Notes under the pieces: model-generated | Database searches by the model: none | Told to the model about the DNA's origin: nothing | Seen by the model: only the letters and a program-made list of their open reading frames with translations | Made by a program: the position numbers and the translations under genes | Shown here: piece after piece, positions 9,570 through 19,210 of the stretch | Layout of the letters: every line of letters begins with the position of its first letter | How positions within the stretch are numbered: position 1 is the stretch's first letter | NCBI RefSeq assembly: GCF_947500065.1 | Contig: NZ_CANMQT010000001.1 | Location: 806,001 to 870,000, forward strand | Direction: 5' to 3' | Source of the DNA: an uncultured Aquimarina sp. | GTDB lineage: Bacteria > Bacteroidota > Bacteroidia > Flavobacteriales > Flavobacteriaceae | DNA length: 64,000 nt

Positions 9570-10283
9570 ATGTCTGATTTTATAATTCCGTTTCAAATGA
9601 ATTCTAATACTTATTTATTAATAGGCATTTTTGTCTTATTAATGATCTCATTTAGTGTGATCGGATATTATTTTAGTCACAAAAACAAAATACTACGAAA
9701 ACTAAAACAAGTAAACACAAAAAGGATTCAACTTATTAAAGACAATGAATACGCTAAACTTATCGGAAAAGTAAACACCTCAGGTGAACCCCTTACCTCT
9801 CCTATCGGAAAAAGAAAATGTGCCTATTATCAAATTATAGTTGAAGAAAAGAGTGGTGGTAAAAATAAATCTTGGCATACCATCATAAAAGAAGACAAAG
9901 CAATAGATTTTATAATAGAGTCTTCTGGAGAAAGAGCTGTAGTACAAGTAGACACATCTCCAAAAACTAAAATGGTTTACTTAGTTAAAGATGTAAAACA
10001 CACATCAGGAACTTGGAATGATCCTCCTAAACATCTTGAAATGTATTTACAATCGCATGGAAAAGACAGTACCGGATTATTTGGTTTCAACAAAAGCATC
10101 CGTTATCGAGAAGGAGTAATTGAAATAGGAGAAAAAATCACAATATTGGGTACAGCTAGCTGGAAGGAGTCTGATCATAATTTTGATCGATACTCTTCTA
10201 AAAGTTTATTCATATCTGGTGATCGTGAAAACAAGCTTATCATAACAGATGATCCAAAAGCACAAAAGTCAAAAAAAAAATAA
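9570..10283 (+). CDS. Membrane-anchored protein with GIDE-like domain
   Basis: A 237-residue protein with one N-terminal transmembrane helix (about residues 14-36). The soluble domain includes LIGKVNTSGEPLTSPIGKRKCAYYQIIVEE and, later, IRYREGVIEIGEKITILGTA. This layout matches the GIDE domain found in the mitochondrial ligase MULAN and in many bacterial membrane proteins. There is no RING domain, so no ligase activity is implied. The domain probably faces the cytosol or periplasm as a binding module. Spacing of one base to the zinc-ribbon gene indicates an operon. It converges on the CBS gene, whose end is 10 bp away. Confidence 0.7.
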   Translation: MSDFIIPFQMNSNTYLLIGIFVLLMISFSVIGYYFSHKNKILRKLKQVNTKRIQLIKDNEYAKLIGKVNTSGEPLTSPIGKRKCAYYQIIVEEKSGGKNKSWHTIIKEDKAIDFIIESSGERAVVQVDTSPKTKMVYLVKDVKHTSGTWNDPPKHLEMYLQSHGKDSTGLFGFNKSIRYREGVIEIGEKITILGTASWKESDHNFDRYSSKSLFISGDRENKLIITDDPKAQKSKKK

Positions 10284-10293
10284 GTAAGATTGT

Positions 10294-10764
10294 CTACTTG
10301 TCTCTCCAATTCTGACTATTCATTTTCAATGCCGCTTTCATAACATCTTTTTGACTAATTTGTCCAACCAATTTACCGTCTTCTAGAATTGGAAAACGTC
10401 TTCTTTTGGTTTCTAAAAACTTATTAGCTGCATCAAAAATACTTACATTACCATCAATAGTTTCCACATTTTTTACCATAAATCGTTCTACATTGGCATC
10501 ATCAATAGGCATGTTATAGTAACGGCTTTCATTTAATTGTTTGATACAATCCCCTTCAGAAATAATCCCTAACAATTCATTTTGTTCATTAACTACAGGG
10601 CCACCAGAAATTTTATGTTTTACTAAGCTCTCCATAACTTCAAGAACAGACTGTTTTGGAGAAAAGGTGATCAAATTCCTAGTCATATAATCCGAAACTT
10701 TAATCGGAGTATTATCTTGCTTCTTTACCTTAGTTCTAGCGCCCTGAAAACTTATAATTCCCAT
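10294..10764 (-). CDS. CBS-domain pair protein
   Basis: A 156-residue cytosolic protein consisting of two CBS motifs, about residues 25-80 (DYMTRNLITFSPKQSVLEVM) and 92-148 (FMVKNVETIDGNVSIFDA). Such pairs form a Bateman module that binds adenine nucleotides and often acts as an energy sensor. No enzyme or transporter domain is attached, so its partner is unknown. The gene is monocistronic and converges on the GIDE-like gene. Confidence 0.88.
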   Translation of the reverse strand: MGIISFQGARTKVKKQDNTPIKVSDYMTRNLITFSPKQSVLEVMESLVKHKISGGPVVNEQNELLGIISEGDCIKQLNESRYYNMPIDDANVERFMVKNVETIDGNVSIFDAANKFLETKRRRFPILEDGKLVGQISQKDVMKAALKMNSQNWRDK

Positions 10765-11082
10765 AATAATAGTGATTTAGTGAATCTTAAATATAGTGAT
10801 TTTGGATTACTTTTTCAATAGCATTTTAACATTAAAGAGGATGAAATCTTATTTTATTACCTTTATCAAAACCAATAAACCAATCAAAAATTAGTTATTA
10901 TCTAAAAAAAGAACGTTCACAACGTTTATCTTAAAGGATATTAAACAAATGAGGGAAATAGAAATCAAATTGATAAAAGTGAGTCTTCTTAGGTTACTCA
11001 TTAAAAAGTCTTCTTTTTCCGCTTCGAAAACTTATCTCACATATTTTCTTACAAACAAACTAACTCAAACAACCAATAACTG
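10765..11082. other. Intergenic region, 318 bp, no gene seen
   Basis: This region lies between the divergent CBS and M28 peptidase genes and must hold both promoters. A perfect 8-bp palindrome GAACGTTC is at 10911-10918, followed by AACGTT at 10921-10926. No TAnnTTTG box with a good -33 partner was found on either strand, and no small ORF with a convincing start. Confidence 0.4.
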
Positions 11083-13464
11083 ATGAAAAAAATTCTTTCA
11101 GTACTTACTCTTGTATTAATTTTCTTAGCCGTTTGGTATACCTTTTATAGTAGCATGCCACAACAAATTTCAGGTCTCGATACTCCTGAGAAAGAATTTT
11201 CTACCTTAAGAGCACTAGAACACGTCAAAAAGATCTCTGAAAAGCCTCATTATATAGGTAGTCCTGCACATGATGAAGCTAAGAATTATATTGTAGAAGA
11301 ACTCAAAAAACTAGGTTTGTCTCCAGAAATCCAAGAAGGTTTTTCTATTGGCGATCTGGGCAGCATGACTAAACCTCAGAATATTATTGCTAAAATCAAA
11401 GGTACTACCGAAGGTAAAGCATTACTCCTACTATCACATTATGATAGTAGTCAACACTCTTCCTACGGAGCCAGTGACGCAGCTAGTGGTGTTGCTACAA
11501 TTATAGAAGGTATTAGAGCATATTTGACAAAAAATGTAACTCCTAAGAATGATATTATCATCTGTATTACCGATGGAGAGGAATTAGGCTTAAATGGAGC
11601 CAATTTATTTGTTTCAGAACATCCCTGGACAAAAGATGTAGGTCTTGTACTAAATTTTGAAGCAAGAGGAAGTGGAGGAAATTCCTATATGCTATTAGAA
11701 ACAAACGGCAAGAATGGTAAAATGATAGAAGAATTCATAAAAGCCGATCCAAAATTTCCCGTAACAAATTCTTTAGCATATAGTATTTATAAGTTATTAC
11801 CTAATGATACCGATTTAACTGTTTTCAGAAAACACGGAAATATTGATGGCTATAATTTTGCATTTATTGACGATCATTTTGACTATCATACCGCTAATGA
11901 CACCTGGCAAAATCTTGACTTAAATACATTACAACATCAAGGCAGTTATTTAATGCCATTGTTAACGTATTTTTCTAATTCCGATATTACCAATTTAAAA
12001 TCAGAAGAAGACTTTTTATATTTTAACGCTCCAATATTTAAGGTTATTAAATATCCCTTCAACTGGATTTATCCCTTACTTGGTTTAGCAATTTTCCTTT
12101 TTATTGGTTTAATACTATACGGAAAGGCTAGGTTTCGTATCAATGCTGGTGAAGTCGGAAGTGGGTTTTTAGCATTTATAATTTCTTTAGGTCTAGCAGG
12201 AGTGCTTGGTTTTGGACTCTGGAAATTAGCTTTAATCATATATCCAGAATACAACGATATTTTACACGGTTTTCCTTATAATGGTTATTATTATATAGCT
12301 GGAGCAGTATTATTAGCTATAGCGGCATTCTTTAAAGTGTATAGCATTTTTGATAATTCAGAAGAACTCCCAAGTATATTAGTTGCTCCTTTATTTTTTT
12401 GGATCGTGATTTGCGGAGCTGCCGCTGTTTATTTAGAAGGTGCTAGTTATTTTATTATACCTGTATTACTGTGTCTTTTATGTCAGTTTGTTTTGATTAA
12501 TCAGAAGAAACCATTTCCATTATTAATGCTTCTTTTGTGTCTACCATCGATTATTATGATTGTACCCTTTATTGCAACTTTCCCTGTTGCTTTAGGATTA
12601 AAAATAGCCTTCGTTTCATCGATTCTAACAGTCTTGCTTTGTTCGTTGCTATTACCTGTGATTGGTTTTTATACTAAAAAAAGTATGTTGGGAACTATTG
12701 TTTTCGTGCTAGCATTAATATGCCTCGGAGCATCCCATTTTAAGTCTGATTTCACAAAAGAAAGACAAAAACCAAATAGCTTGGTTTACATATTACATGA
12801 AGACCAAAATAAAGCATATTGGGCGTCTTATGATCATACATTAGATTCCTGGACAAAAAACCATATTGATCGACTTAAAAATCTTGCCAAAGATTGGAAT
12901 CAAAATACTATTGAGAGTAAATACAGTAACTCTTTCAACTATGTTAATACCGCTCCCGTAAAAGATATTAAATCCGTAAAAATTGAAACCACTTTTGATA
13001 GTATTCAAGAAGATTCCAGAATACTAGATATTTGCATACGTCCGCAACGAAACCTAAATAGAATTGATCTATTTATGCGTAAGTCTTTTAATTTTGAAAG
13101 TTTGTTTGTAAACGGAGTTACTCCTAAAGATGTATCACATAAAGATGGTTCTGTGTATAATGCATTTACCAAACGATGGAGCAATCGTCTACTCACATAT
13201 CACCTAAGAGACAATGACCCTTTAGAACTTAGAATGCAATTTCATAAAGATTCAGTCCCTGAAATTGTTTTATATGAATCCTCATACAATCTGTTAGAAA
13301 GTGATCTGTTTTCTATCCCGAAACGTTCTGAAACGATGATTCCAAAACCATTTGTACTTAATGATGCCATTACAATTAAGAAAACTTTGAGATTAGAATA
13401 CACCGAAAAAGTGCTGGATACATTGAGCTCCGCTTCTAAAAAAGCGACTATAAATGAAGAATAA
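11083..13464 (+). CDS. Membrane M28-family zinc metallopeptidase
   Basis: A 793-residue protein. Residues 1-22 form an N-terminal membrane anchor. A periplasmic M28 aminopeptidase domain (about 40-310) has the two-zinc site: His119 (SHYD), Asp132 (GASDAASG), catalytic Glu166 with Glu167 (DGEELGLNGA), Glu193 (NFEARG) and His269 (DYHTANDTWQN). About eight transmembrane helices follow (about 328-570), then a C-terminal soluble domain. The layout is that of the ER-metallopeptidase-1/Fxna-like branch of M28, which is common in Bacteroidota. It probably trims peptides outside the cytoplasmic membrane. The 3' end overlaps the next gene by 11 bp, which implies translational coupling. Confidence 0.9.
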   Translation: MKKILSVLTLVLIFLAVWYTFYSSMPQQISGLDTPEKEFSTLRALEHVKKISEKPHYIGSPAHDEAKNYIVEELKKLGLSPEIQEGFSIGDLGSMTKPQNIIAKIKGTTEGKALLLLSHYDSSQHSSYGASDAASGVATIIEGIRAYLTKNVTPKNDIIICITDGEELGLNGANLFVSEHPWTKDVGLVLNFEARGSGGNSYMLLETNGKNGKMIEEFIKADPKFPVTNSLAYSIYKLLPNDTDLTVFRKHGNIDGYNFAFIDDHFDYHTANDTWQNLDLNTLQHQGSYLMPLLTYFSNSDITNLKSEEDFLYFNAPIFKVIKYPFNWIYPLLGLAIFLFIGLILYGKARFRINAGEVGSGFLAFIISLGLAGVLGFGLWKLALIIYPEYNDILHGFPYNGYYYIAGAVLLAIAAFFKVYSIFDNSEELPSILVAPLFFWIVICGAAAVYLEGASYFIIPVLLCLLCQFVLINQKKPFPLLMLLLCLPSIIMIVPFIATFPVALGLKIAFVSSILTVLLCSLLLPVIGFYTKKSMLGTIVFVLALICLGASHFKSDFTKERQKPNSLVYILHEDQNKAYWASYDHTLDSWTKNHIDRLKNLAKDWNQNTIESKYSNSFNYVNTAPVKDIKSVKIETTFDSIQEDSRILDICIRPQRNLNRIDLFMRKSFNFESLFVNGVTPKDVSHKDGSVYNAFTKRWSNRLLTYHLRDNDPLELRMQFHKDSVPEIVLYESSYNLLESDLFSIPKRSETMIPKPFVLNDAITIKKTLRLEYTEKVLDTLSSASKKATINEE

Positions 13465-13819
13465 TATTTTAAGACAAATAACCGATATACAAGTTCAGGC
13501 TGATAGGTTGATCAGTGAAAAAGCTAATCTTGAAGAAATCGAGCAGTTCAGTCAATATTCTCAGGAAATAAAAACATTTCTTCTTAATACAGTTAAAGAT
13601 GAATTTGTTAAAAAATATGTATTAGAAATACCTGATTTGGATCTAGACAGTCCCAAAAATTCTTCAAAAGCCAAAAGTATCATCGCTATTATCATAGGAG
13701 GTATTGGTGGTTCATATTATAATGAAAAACGGAAAATAGACGAAGCCTTAGATACTCTAAAGGATATTCGAAACAAATATGCTTCAGCAGAATTTATGCT
13801 AAAGAATTATTTTAATTAA
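13454..13819 (+). CDS. Small protein of unknown function coupled to the M28 peptidase
   Basis: 121 residues. The N-terminal half is a charged helix (QADRLISEKANLEEIEQF) and the C-terminal half has a short hydrophobic, glycine-rich segment (SIIAIIIGGIGGSYY, about 76-90) that could be one membrane helix. I recognise no family. The ATG lies inside the end of the peptidase gene in another frame and the next gene starts 2 bp after its stop, so it is expressed in a three-gene operon. It may be an accessory subunit of the peptidase; this rests only on position. Confidence 0.65.
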   Translation: MKNNILRQITDIQVQADRLISEKANLEEIEQFSQYSQEIKTFLLNTVKDEFVKKYVLEIPDLDLDSPKNSSKAKSIIAIIIGGIGGSYYNEKRKIDEALDTLKDIRNKYASAEFMLKNYFN

Positions 13820-13821
13820 AT

Positions 13822-14643
13822 ATGAAACAAATTAGTATCCTTGGCACAGGATGGTTAGGATTCCCCTTAGCCAAAGCATTACTCAAAGAAAAATACAGCA
13901 TTAAAGGTTCCACAACCTCAGAAAATAAATTAACTACTCTAAAAGATGTAGGTGTTCATCCATATCTTATTAAAGTTGCGGAAGACGGTCCTAAAGGTTC
14001 TATTGATTCTTTTTTAGACGGAAGTAAAATTCTAATTATCAACATTCCTCCAGGATTAAGAAGAAATCCAGAAAGCAACTTTGTAGGTAAAATCCAAAAT
14101 ATTATTCCATATATAGAAAGATCCACTATCGATAAAGTACTTTTTATCAGCTCTACTTCTGTTTTTGCAGATCTTGAAGGATTTCCTTTGATTACTTCAG
14201 AAACTATCCCTAATGCATCTTCTAATGCTGGGAAACAATTAATAGAAACAGAACAACTTTTACTAAATGATCAAAAATTCGAAACTACCATACTTCGTTT
14301 TGCAGGTTTGTTTGATACGAGAAGACATCCAGCTACCATGCTTTCGAAAAGAAAAAATATCAAAAATCCTCTCGCACCTGTAAACTTAATTCACAGAGAA
14401 GATTGTATAGGTATCATTAAAAAAATAATAGAAACTAATCGCTGGAATACAACTTTTAATGCTTCCTATCCAGAACATCCTCCAAAAGCTGAATATTATA
14501 GTGCTATCTGCAAAAAAATGAAATTGCCAATTCCGGACTATGATTTTGTAACCCCTTCTAAAGGGAAGGTTATTGATGCTGATAAAGTATTAAACAACCT
14601 GAAGTACAATTTCACTAATGGTGTAGATGTATCTAATGAATAG
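13822..14643 (+). CDS. NAD(P)-dependent epimerase/dehydratase-like protein (YeeZ type)
   Basis: A 273-residue Rossmann-fold protein. The nucleotide-binding glycine motif ILGTGWLGFPLA is at residues 5-16. SSTSVFADLEG and a late HREDCIGIIKKII follow the pattern of extended SDR proteins of the YeeZ group, which lack the usual YxxxK and have no established reaction. It lies 2 bp after the previous gene at the end of the peptidase operon. A nucleotide-sugar substrate would be a guess. Confidence 0.78.
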   Translation: MKQISILGTGWLGFPLAKALLKEKYSIKGSTTSENKLTTLKDVGVHPYLIKVAEDGPKGSIDSFLDGSKILIINIPPGLRRNPESNFVGKIQNIIPYIERSTIDKVLFISSTSVFADLEGFPLITSETIPNASSNAGKQLIETEQLLLNDQKFETTILRFAGLFDTRRHPATMLSKRKNIKNPLAPVNLIHREDCIGIIKKIIETNRWNTTFNASYPEHPPKAEYYSAICKKMKLPIPDYDFVTPSKGKVIDADKVLNNLKYNFTNGVDVSNE

Positions 14644-14742
14644 AATTAAAAAAAAACTCAATTCTTTCTAGTAATGCATTTCTAGAACTTAATCTTAGAA
14701 GTTCATTATACAAGAGTTTAAATATGTTAATAAAACAATATT

Positions 14743-14774
14743 AAATACTCAGTCTACAAAGAGACTGAGTATTT
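14743..14774 (-). terminator. Hairpin after the minus-strand GG-peptide gene
   Basis: A perfect 13-bp stem (14743-14755 with 14762-14774) with a 6-nt loop. It lies 7 bp past the peptide stop codon. On the minus strand it is followed by AATATTGTTTT, a modest U-rich tail. Confidence 0.7.
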
Positions 14775-14780
14775 GTAAGT

Positions 14781-14963
14781 TTAGCATGCATCCCAACATT
14801 CCTGAACAGAACTTACACAAGAATGTGCTCCATTACAAGTACAATGAATTTCTGAACTAGGACATTCATGCATCAAGGCTTCTCTACCTCCGTTCAAATT
14901 TTTAAGTTCTTCTCTTTCAATAATACGACCTTGCTCTTTAGCAAATTTAATTAAATCACTCAT
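14781..14963 (-). CDS. GG-leader, Cys-rich peptide precursor (putative RiPP/bacteriocin)
   Basis: A 60-residue precursor. The leader MSDLIKFAKEQGRIIEREELKNLNGG ends in a double-glycine site like those cut by C39-peptidase ABC exporters. The core has 34 residues with six cysteines (HECPSS, IHCTCNG, HSCVSS, QECWDAC), so disulfides or thioether bridges are both possible. No maturation enzyme or exporter is nearby. The upstream DNA (14983-15033) carries the same leader element as the peptide genes at 21413 and 21706. The gene has its own terminator and is isolated between the epimerase gene and sdhB. The peptide call is firm; the type of modification is unknown. Confidence 0.75.
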   Translation of the reverse strand: MSDLIKFAKEQGRIIEREELKNLNGGREALMHECPSSEIHCTCNGAHSCVSSVQECWDAC

Positions 14964-14982
14964 TTTATAGGTTTTAAGATTC

Positions 14983-15033
14983 CCTACTCTATTAAAGGCT
15001 TTTCGGTTTACGCCTATTTGCTACATAGCAAAT
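14983..15033 (-). promoter_or_regulatory. Shared 5' leader element, copy A
   Basis: Read on the minus strand: a 7-bp hairpin ATTTGCT-atgt-AGCAAAT (15033-15016), then AGGCGTAAACCGAAAAGCCT and AGAGTAGG. The core matches the elements upstream of the peptide genes at 21413 and 21706. AGGC can pair with GCCT, or the CCT can pair with the later AGG. The ATG is 20 bp past the end of the core. Whether it acts as DNA (promoter/operator) or as RNA is open. Confidence 0.6.
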
Positions 15034-15280
15034 ATCTTTATCTAATAACATAAAATGTATAGATTCTAAACAAGAAAATTTTTTAAAGTAATATCGATTT
15101 TATCTTGGCGGGGTATTGATTAAAAAAAATGAATCTGACAATTCATTTACTTTACCAAATAACGATAAAAAAAGTAAGTTATCACTATAATTTAAGGGAA
15201 TATTCTCTAAAACATTATTCTAATTAAAAGTGAAAATTGAGACTAGAGGAAATTTTACCTCTAAAAAGGAGTCAACAACA
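15034..15280. other. Intergenic DNA with nothing recognised
   Basis: AT-rich, between the leader element and the sdh terminator. It probably contains the promoter of the minus-strand peptide. No ORF, repeat or RNA gene was recognised. Confidence 0.35.
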
Positions 15281-15312
15281 AAAACTCCAAACCTTTTCAG
15301 ATTTGGAGTTTT
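15281..15312 (-). terminator. Terminator of sdhCAB
   Basis: An 11-bp perfect stem AAACTCCAAA-type (15281-15291 with 15302-15312) and a 10-nt loop. On the minus strand the stem ends in GGAGTTTT followed by TGTTGTTG. It lies 74 bp past the sdhB stop. Confidence 0.75.
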
Positions 15313-15336
15313 AATAATAATTCTTGTATAAATACA

Positions 15337-15377
15337 CTTCGACATCTATCCGCCTCTGGAGGAAGCTCAGTGTGACA
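15337..15377. repeat. REP-like element downstream of sdhB
   Basis: Starts CTTCGAC and ends GCTCAGTGTGACA, with the internal palindrome CCTCTGGAGG (15353-15362). It resembles the CTTCGACTCCGCTCAGTGTGAC repeats scattered through flavobacterial intergenic regions, here interrupted by an extra hairpin. Confidence 0.5.
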
Positions 15378-15385
15378 ATAATCTT

Positions 15386-16132
15386 TTATCCTTTCAAACT
15401 TGCGCTAAGATATTCACGATTCATACGTGCAATATTTTCTAAAGAAATTCCTTTAGGGCATTCTATTTCACAAGCTCCGGTATTGGTACAGTTACCAAAT
15501 CCTTCTTCGTCCATTTGGTTTACCATAGCCATTACGCGGTCCGTAGCCTCTACTTGTCCTTGCGGCAGTAATGCATATTGAGATACTTTTGCCGCTGTAA
15601 ACAACATCGCAGAAGCATTTTTACAAGCCGCTACACAAGCTCCACAACCAATACAAGTTGCCGCAGCAAATGCATCATCCGCATTATCTTTATTTATAGG
15701 AATTGCATTAGCATCAATAGTATTTCCAGAAGTGTTTACGGAAACATATCCTCCAGCATGCTGGATTCTATCAAATGAACTTCTATCTACCATTAGGTCT
15801 TTAACAACTGGAAAAGCTTTTGCTCTAAACGGTTCGATAAAAATAGTATCTCCATCATTAAACTTACGCATATGTAATTGGCAAGTTGTCACCAAACGAT
15901 CTGGTCCATGAGGTTCTCCGTTGATCTGTAAAGAACAAGCTCCACAGATTCCTTCTCTACAATCATGGTCAAAAACTACGGGCTCTTCTCCTTTAGTAAT
16001 TAACTCTTCATTTAACACGTCTAGCATTTCTAAAAAAGACATGTCTCCTTCAATTCCAGATATTGGATATTCTACTATCTTTCCTTTGGATTGAGCGTCT
16101 TTCTGACGCCATATTTTTAATGTAAGATTCAT
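15386..16132 (-). CDS. sdhB: Succinate dehydrogenase iron-sulfur subunit
   Basis: A 248-residue subunit that passes electrons from the flavoprotein to quinone in complex II. The cluster ligands are present in order: a 2Fe-2S site ([11 protein letters not shown] and the later TCQL), a 4Fe-4S site ([13 protein letters not shown]) and a 3Fe-4S site ([15 protein letters not shown]). It is the last gene of sdhCAB, 6 bp after sdhA, and is followed by a hairpin terminator. The length and the [18 protein letters not shown] start are typical of the Bacteroidota type-B enzyme. Confidence 0.96.
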   Translation of the reverse strand: MNLTLKIWRQKDAQSKGKIVEYPISGIEGDMSFLEMLDVLNEELITKGEEPVVFDHDCREGICGACSLQINGEPHGPDRLVTTCQLHMRKFNDGDTIFIEPFRAKAFPVVKDLMVDRSSFDRIQHAGGYVSVNTSGNTIDANAIPINKDNADDAFAAATCIGCGACVAACKNASAMLFTAAKVSQYALLPQGQVEATDRVMAMVNQMDEEGFGNCTNTGACEIECPKGISLENIARMNREYLSASLKG

Positions 16133-16138
16133 AGCTTT

Positions 16139-18154
16139 TTATTTATAAGAACGTGTTTTTAATTCAATGTTTTCGAATGCTAACTCTTCTTTATGAAGTA
16201 CAGCGTCTTTAGGCTCTCCTTTATATTCCCAAGCAGAAACATATTTAAAGTTTTTATCATCACGTAAAGCTTCTCCTTTTTGTTCACCTGATTGCTCTAC
16301 AGATTCTTCTCTAAAATGTCCTCCACATGATTCGTTACGATCCAATGCATCCTTCGCAAATAATTCTCCTAACTCTAAGAAATCAGCTACTCTTCCCGCT
16401 TTTTCTAATTCTGGATTCATACTATTAGCATCTCCTGGTACTTTTACATTTTTCCAGAAATCTTCTCTTAAGGCAGCAATCTCATCAATCGCTTCTTTTA
16501 ATCCTTGCTCATTACGAGACATTCCGCATTTATTCCACATGATCTTACCTAATTTCTTATGGTAATAATCAACAGAATGTTCTCCTGATCCACCCATTAA
16601 CTTCTCAATTCGATCTTTTACATCTTTCTCTGCTTGATCAAACTCTGGTGAATCCGTTGGAATTTTTCCGGTTCTGATATCATGAGATAAGTAATCACCG
16701 ATAGTATACGGCAATACGAAATATCCATCAGCTAAACCTTGCATCAATGCTGATGCTCCTAATCTATTTGCTCCGTGATCAGAGAAATTAGCTTCTCCCG
16801 CAGCGTAACAACCAGGAACAGTTGTTTGCAAGTTATAATCTACCCAAAGACCTCCCATTGTATAGTGTACTGCAGGATAAATCATCATTGGTGTCTTATA
16901 TGGATTTTCATCCACAATCTTCTCATACATCTGGAATAAGTTACCATACTTATCTTCGATAACTTTTTCTCCTAAATCTAATATCTGCTCTGCAGTTGGA
17001 TTATGCATTCCAGAAGTTAATGCTTTTTCTTTTCCGTATCGCTGAATTGCCGCAGCAAAATCAAGATATACAGCTTCTCCGGTTTTATTTACTCCAAAAC
17101 CTTCATCACAACGTTCTTTTGCCGCTCTAGAAGCTACATCACGAGGAACTAAGTTCCCAAATGCAGGATAACGACGTTCTAAGTAATAATCTCTTTCTTC
17201 TTCGGATAATTGTGTTGGCTTTAATTTACCAGCACGTATCGCTTCTGCATCTTCTTTCCTTTTTGGAACCCAAATTCGACCATCATTACGCAAGGATTCT
17301 GACATCAAAGTCAATTTAGATTGATGATCTCCTGATACCGGAATACAAGTTGGGTGAATCTGTGTATAACAAGGATTAGCAAAGAAAGCACCTCTTCTGT
17401 GTGCTCTCCAGGCAGCCATTACATTACTTCCCATTGCATTGGTACTTAAAAAGAATACATTTCCATATCCTCCAGAAGCTAACACAACAGCATGGGCAGA
17501 ATGACGTTCGATTTTTCCTGTTACCAAATCACGTGCTATAATTCCTCTTGCTTTGCCATCAACTTTCACTAGATCTAACATCTCATGACGATTGAAAGCT
17601 TTTATTTTTCCTCTATTTATCTGTCGGTTCATTGCTGAGTATGCTCCCAACAATAATTGCTGACCCGTCTGTCCTTTAGCATAAAAAGTACGTGATACTA
17701 ATACACCACCAAAAGATCGGTTATCTAGTAACCCACCATACTCACGTGCAAAAGGAACTCCTTGAGCTACACATTGATCAATTATGTTTCCAGAAACTTC
17801 AGCTAGTCGATAAACATTTGCCTCTCTAGATCTATAATCTCCTCCTTTTACAGTATCATAAAAAAGACGGTAATTAGAATCTCCATCTCCTTGATAATTT
17901 TTTGCTGCATTGATTCCTCCTTGTGCTGCAATGGAGTGTGCACGACGAGGTGAATCAGAATAACAAAATGTTTTTACATTATATCCAAGTTCTGCTAAAG
18001 TAGCCGCAGCACTTCCTCCTGCCAATCCAGTTCCCACAACAATAACATCTATATTACGCTTGTTGGCTGGATTCACCAGGTTAATTGTATTTTTATGTTT
18101 TGTCCACTTATCTGCCAGTGGACCTTCTGGTATTTTAGAGTCTAAAATTGACAT
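16139..18154 (-). CDS. sdhA: Succinate dehydrogenase flavoprotein subunit
   Basis: A 671-residue catalytic subunit that oxidises succinate to fumarate. It shows the FAD Rossmann motif [12 protein letters not shown], the [13 protein letters not shown] segment with the histidine that carries covalent FAD, HPTC in the substrate region, and the C-terminal catalytic block with [18 protein letters not shown]. The protein is longer than proteobacterial SdhA, as usual for the type-B succinate:quinone oxidoreductases of Bacteroidota that use menaquinone. It lies between sdhC (10 bp) and sdhB (6 bp). Confidence 0.97.
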   Translation of the reverse strand: MSILDSKIPEGPLADKWTKHKNTINLVNPANKRNIDVIVVGTGLAGGSAAATLAELGYNVKTFCYSDSPRRAHSIAAQGGINAAKNYQGDGDSNYRLFYDTVKGGDYRSREANVYRLAEVSGNIIDQCVAQGVPFAREYGGLLDNRSFGGVLVSRTFYAKGQTGQQLLLGAYSAMNRQINRGKIKAFNRHEMLDLVKVDGKARGIIARDLVTGKIERHSAHAVVLASGGYGNVFFLSTNAMGSNVMAAWRAHRRGAFFANPCYTQIHPTCIPVSGDHQSKLTLMSESLRNDGRIWVPKRKEDAEAIRAGKLKPTQLSEEERDYYLERRYPAFGNLVPRDVASRAAKERCDEGFGVNKTGEAVYLDFAAAIQRYGKEKALTSGMHNPTAEQILDLGEKVIEDKYGNLFQMYEKIVDENPYKTPMMIYPAVHYTMGGLWVDYNLQTTVPGCYAAGEANFSDHGANRLGASALMQGLADGYFVLPYTIGDYLSHDIRTGKIPTDSPEFDQAEKDVKDRIEKLMGGSGEHSVDYYHKKLGKIMWNKCGMSRNEQGLKEAIDEIAALREDFWKNVKVPGDANSMNPELEKAGRVADFLELGELFAKDALDRNESCGGHFREESVEQSGEQKGEALRDDKNFKYVSAWEYKGEPKDAVLHKEELAFENIELKTRSYK

Positions 18155-18164
18155 AATAGTGGTT

Positions 18165-18836
18165 TTAGTTATTTAATACATGATTAAGATGAAGAACAAT
18201 TGATACAATGATAAATCCTAGTGGAATAACAATTGCAAATGCCTTAGCAAACTTAGTAGCACCAACAGAAAACTTATTATTGAATCCTACCGATTGAAAC
18301 GATGATGCAAATCCGTGCCATAAATGTAATGCTAAGAAAACAAAAGAAATGACATACAGTATAGTACGAACATGACTTTCGAATTTCTCTAGTAACTCGG
18401 GATAATAACGAGCTGGATCTTCTGGAGCAAATTCCACATATTTATGTACCATTTCAGGAATCCAGAAATCATAAAAATGCAATCCTAAAAATGCTAGAAT
18501 TACTAAACCTGAAAGAATCATATTTCTGGACATCCAAGAAGAATTAGCTCCGCCACTATATTTAGCGTATTTAACTGCTCTGGCGTTTCTATTTTTTATT
18601 TCTAAAATAAATCCCATAATAAAATGGAAAACTACCCCAAAAATTAACACTGGCTGTAAAGCAAACTGCACCAATGGATTTGTACCCATAAAATGTGATA
18701 ACTCATTAAAAGTCTCTGGACTAATAATAGAAGTCAAATTAATGGTAAAGTGCTGTAATAAGAAAAACACTAAGAAAAGTCCCGAAAGTGCCATCGCCAC
18801 CTTTCTAGCTATTGAAGATTTTATCAATCCACTCAT
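18165..18836 (-). CDS. sdhC: Succinate dehydrogenase cytochrome b subunit
   Basis: A 223-residue single membrane subunit with five hydrophobic helices, as in the Bacillus/Wolinella type-B enzymes that need no SdhD. Histidines for two b hemes are available in QHFTIN, FHFIMGF, LHFYDF and LHLWHGFAS. It anchors SdhAB and reduces menaquinone. It is the first gene of the operon, with a recognisable promoter 30-60 bp upstream. Confidence 0.94.
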   Translation of the reverse strand: MSGLIKSSIARKVAMALSGLFLVFFLLQHFTINLTSIISPETFNELSHFMGTNPLVQFALQPVLIFGVVFHFIMGFILEIKNRNARAVKYAKYSGGANSSWMSRNMILSGLVILAFLGLHFYDFWIPEMVHKYVEFAPEDPARYYPELLEKFESHVRTILYVISFVFLALHLWHGFASSFQSVGFNNKFSVGATKFAKAFAIVIPLGFIIVSIVLHLNHVLNN

Positions 18837-18865
18837 TATTAAGAATGTTTAGAATTTTTGAATAG

Positions 18866-18896
18866 CAAAAGTAAGCTTCAAACTTGTTTTTAACAA
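18866..18896 (-). promoter_or_regulatory. Bacteroidota sigma-A-type promoter of sdhCAB
   Basis: On the minus strand: TTG (18896-18894), 20 bp, then TACTTTTG (18873-18866), a full match to the phylum's TTG-N19/20-TAnnTTTG promoter. The expected transcript start is about 18860, giving a 5' UTR of roughly 25 nt before the sdhC ATG. Confidence 0.7.
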
Positions 18897-19210
18897 GATT
18901 TTGATGTTTTTATGCTGTATTTATAATGAATTAAAATAGATTTCAAATTTTGTTGAGCTTTCATTACGAAATCGTTTGAAATATAGGGACAATTTTAAAC
19001 AAAAAGCAAATGACATAATTACTACTATTGCATCTTCATCTTAATTAAATGAGTGACGTTTATCTTTATTTCAAATTTATTTTGAGCCATCACAACACTA
19101 TTTTCTAACTAATCTTGTTATTAATAGCTTTTAAATATTCCATTACCGATTTTACAGAAATTTAAAAAACGAAAAACACTATTTTTGAGAAATCATCGAA
19201 TTTTAAATAA
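18897..19210. other. Intergenic region between sdhC and the TPR/AraC gene
   Basis: AT-rich, no gene seen. A TATTTTTG box at 19180-19187, 24 bp before the ATG at 19211, is a likely -7 element for the regulator gene, but no clear -33 TTG lies 19-21 bp before it. The same octamer stands upstream of the paralogous regulator at 59079. Confidence 0.4.

Noticed and set aside
14983-15033. Cyclic-di-GMP (GEMM), TPP or cobalamin riboswitch
   Set aside because: Fragments such as AAACCGAAAA and GTAGGGAA recall parts of these classes, but the other conserved blocks and the overall size are absent.
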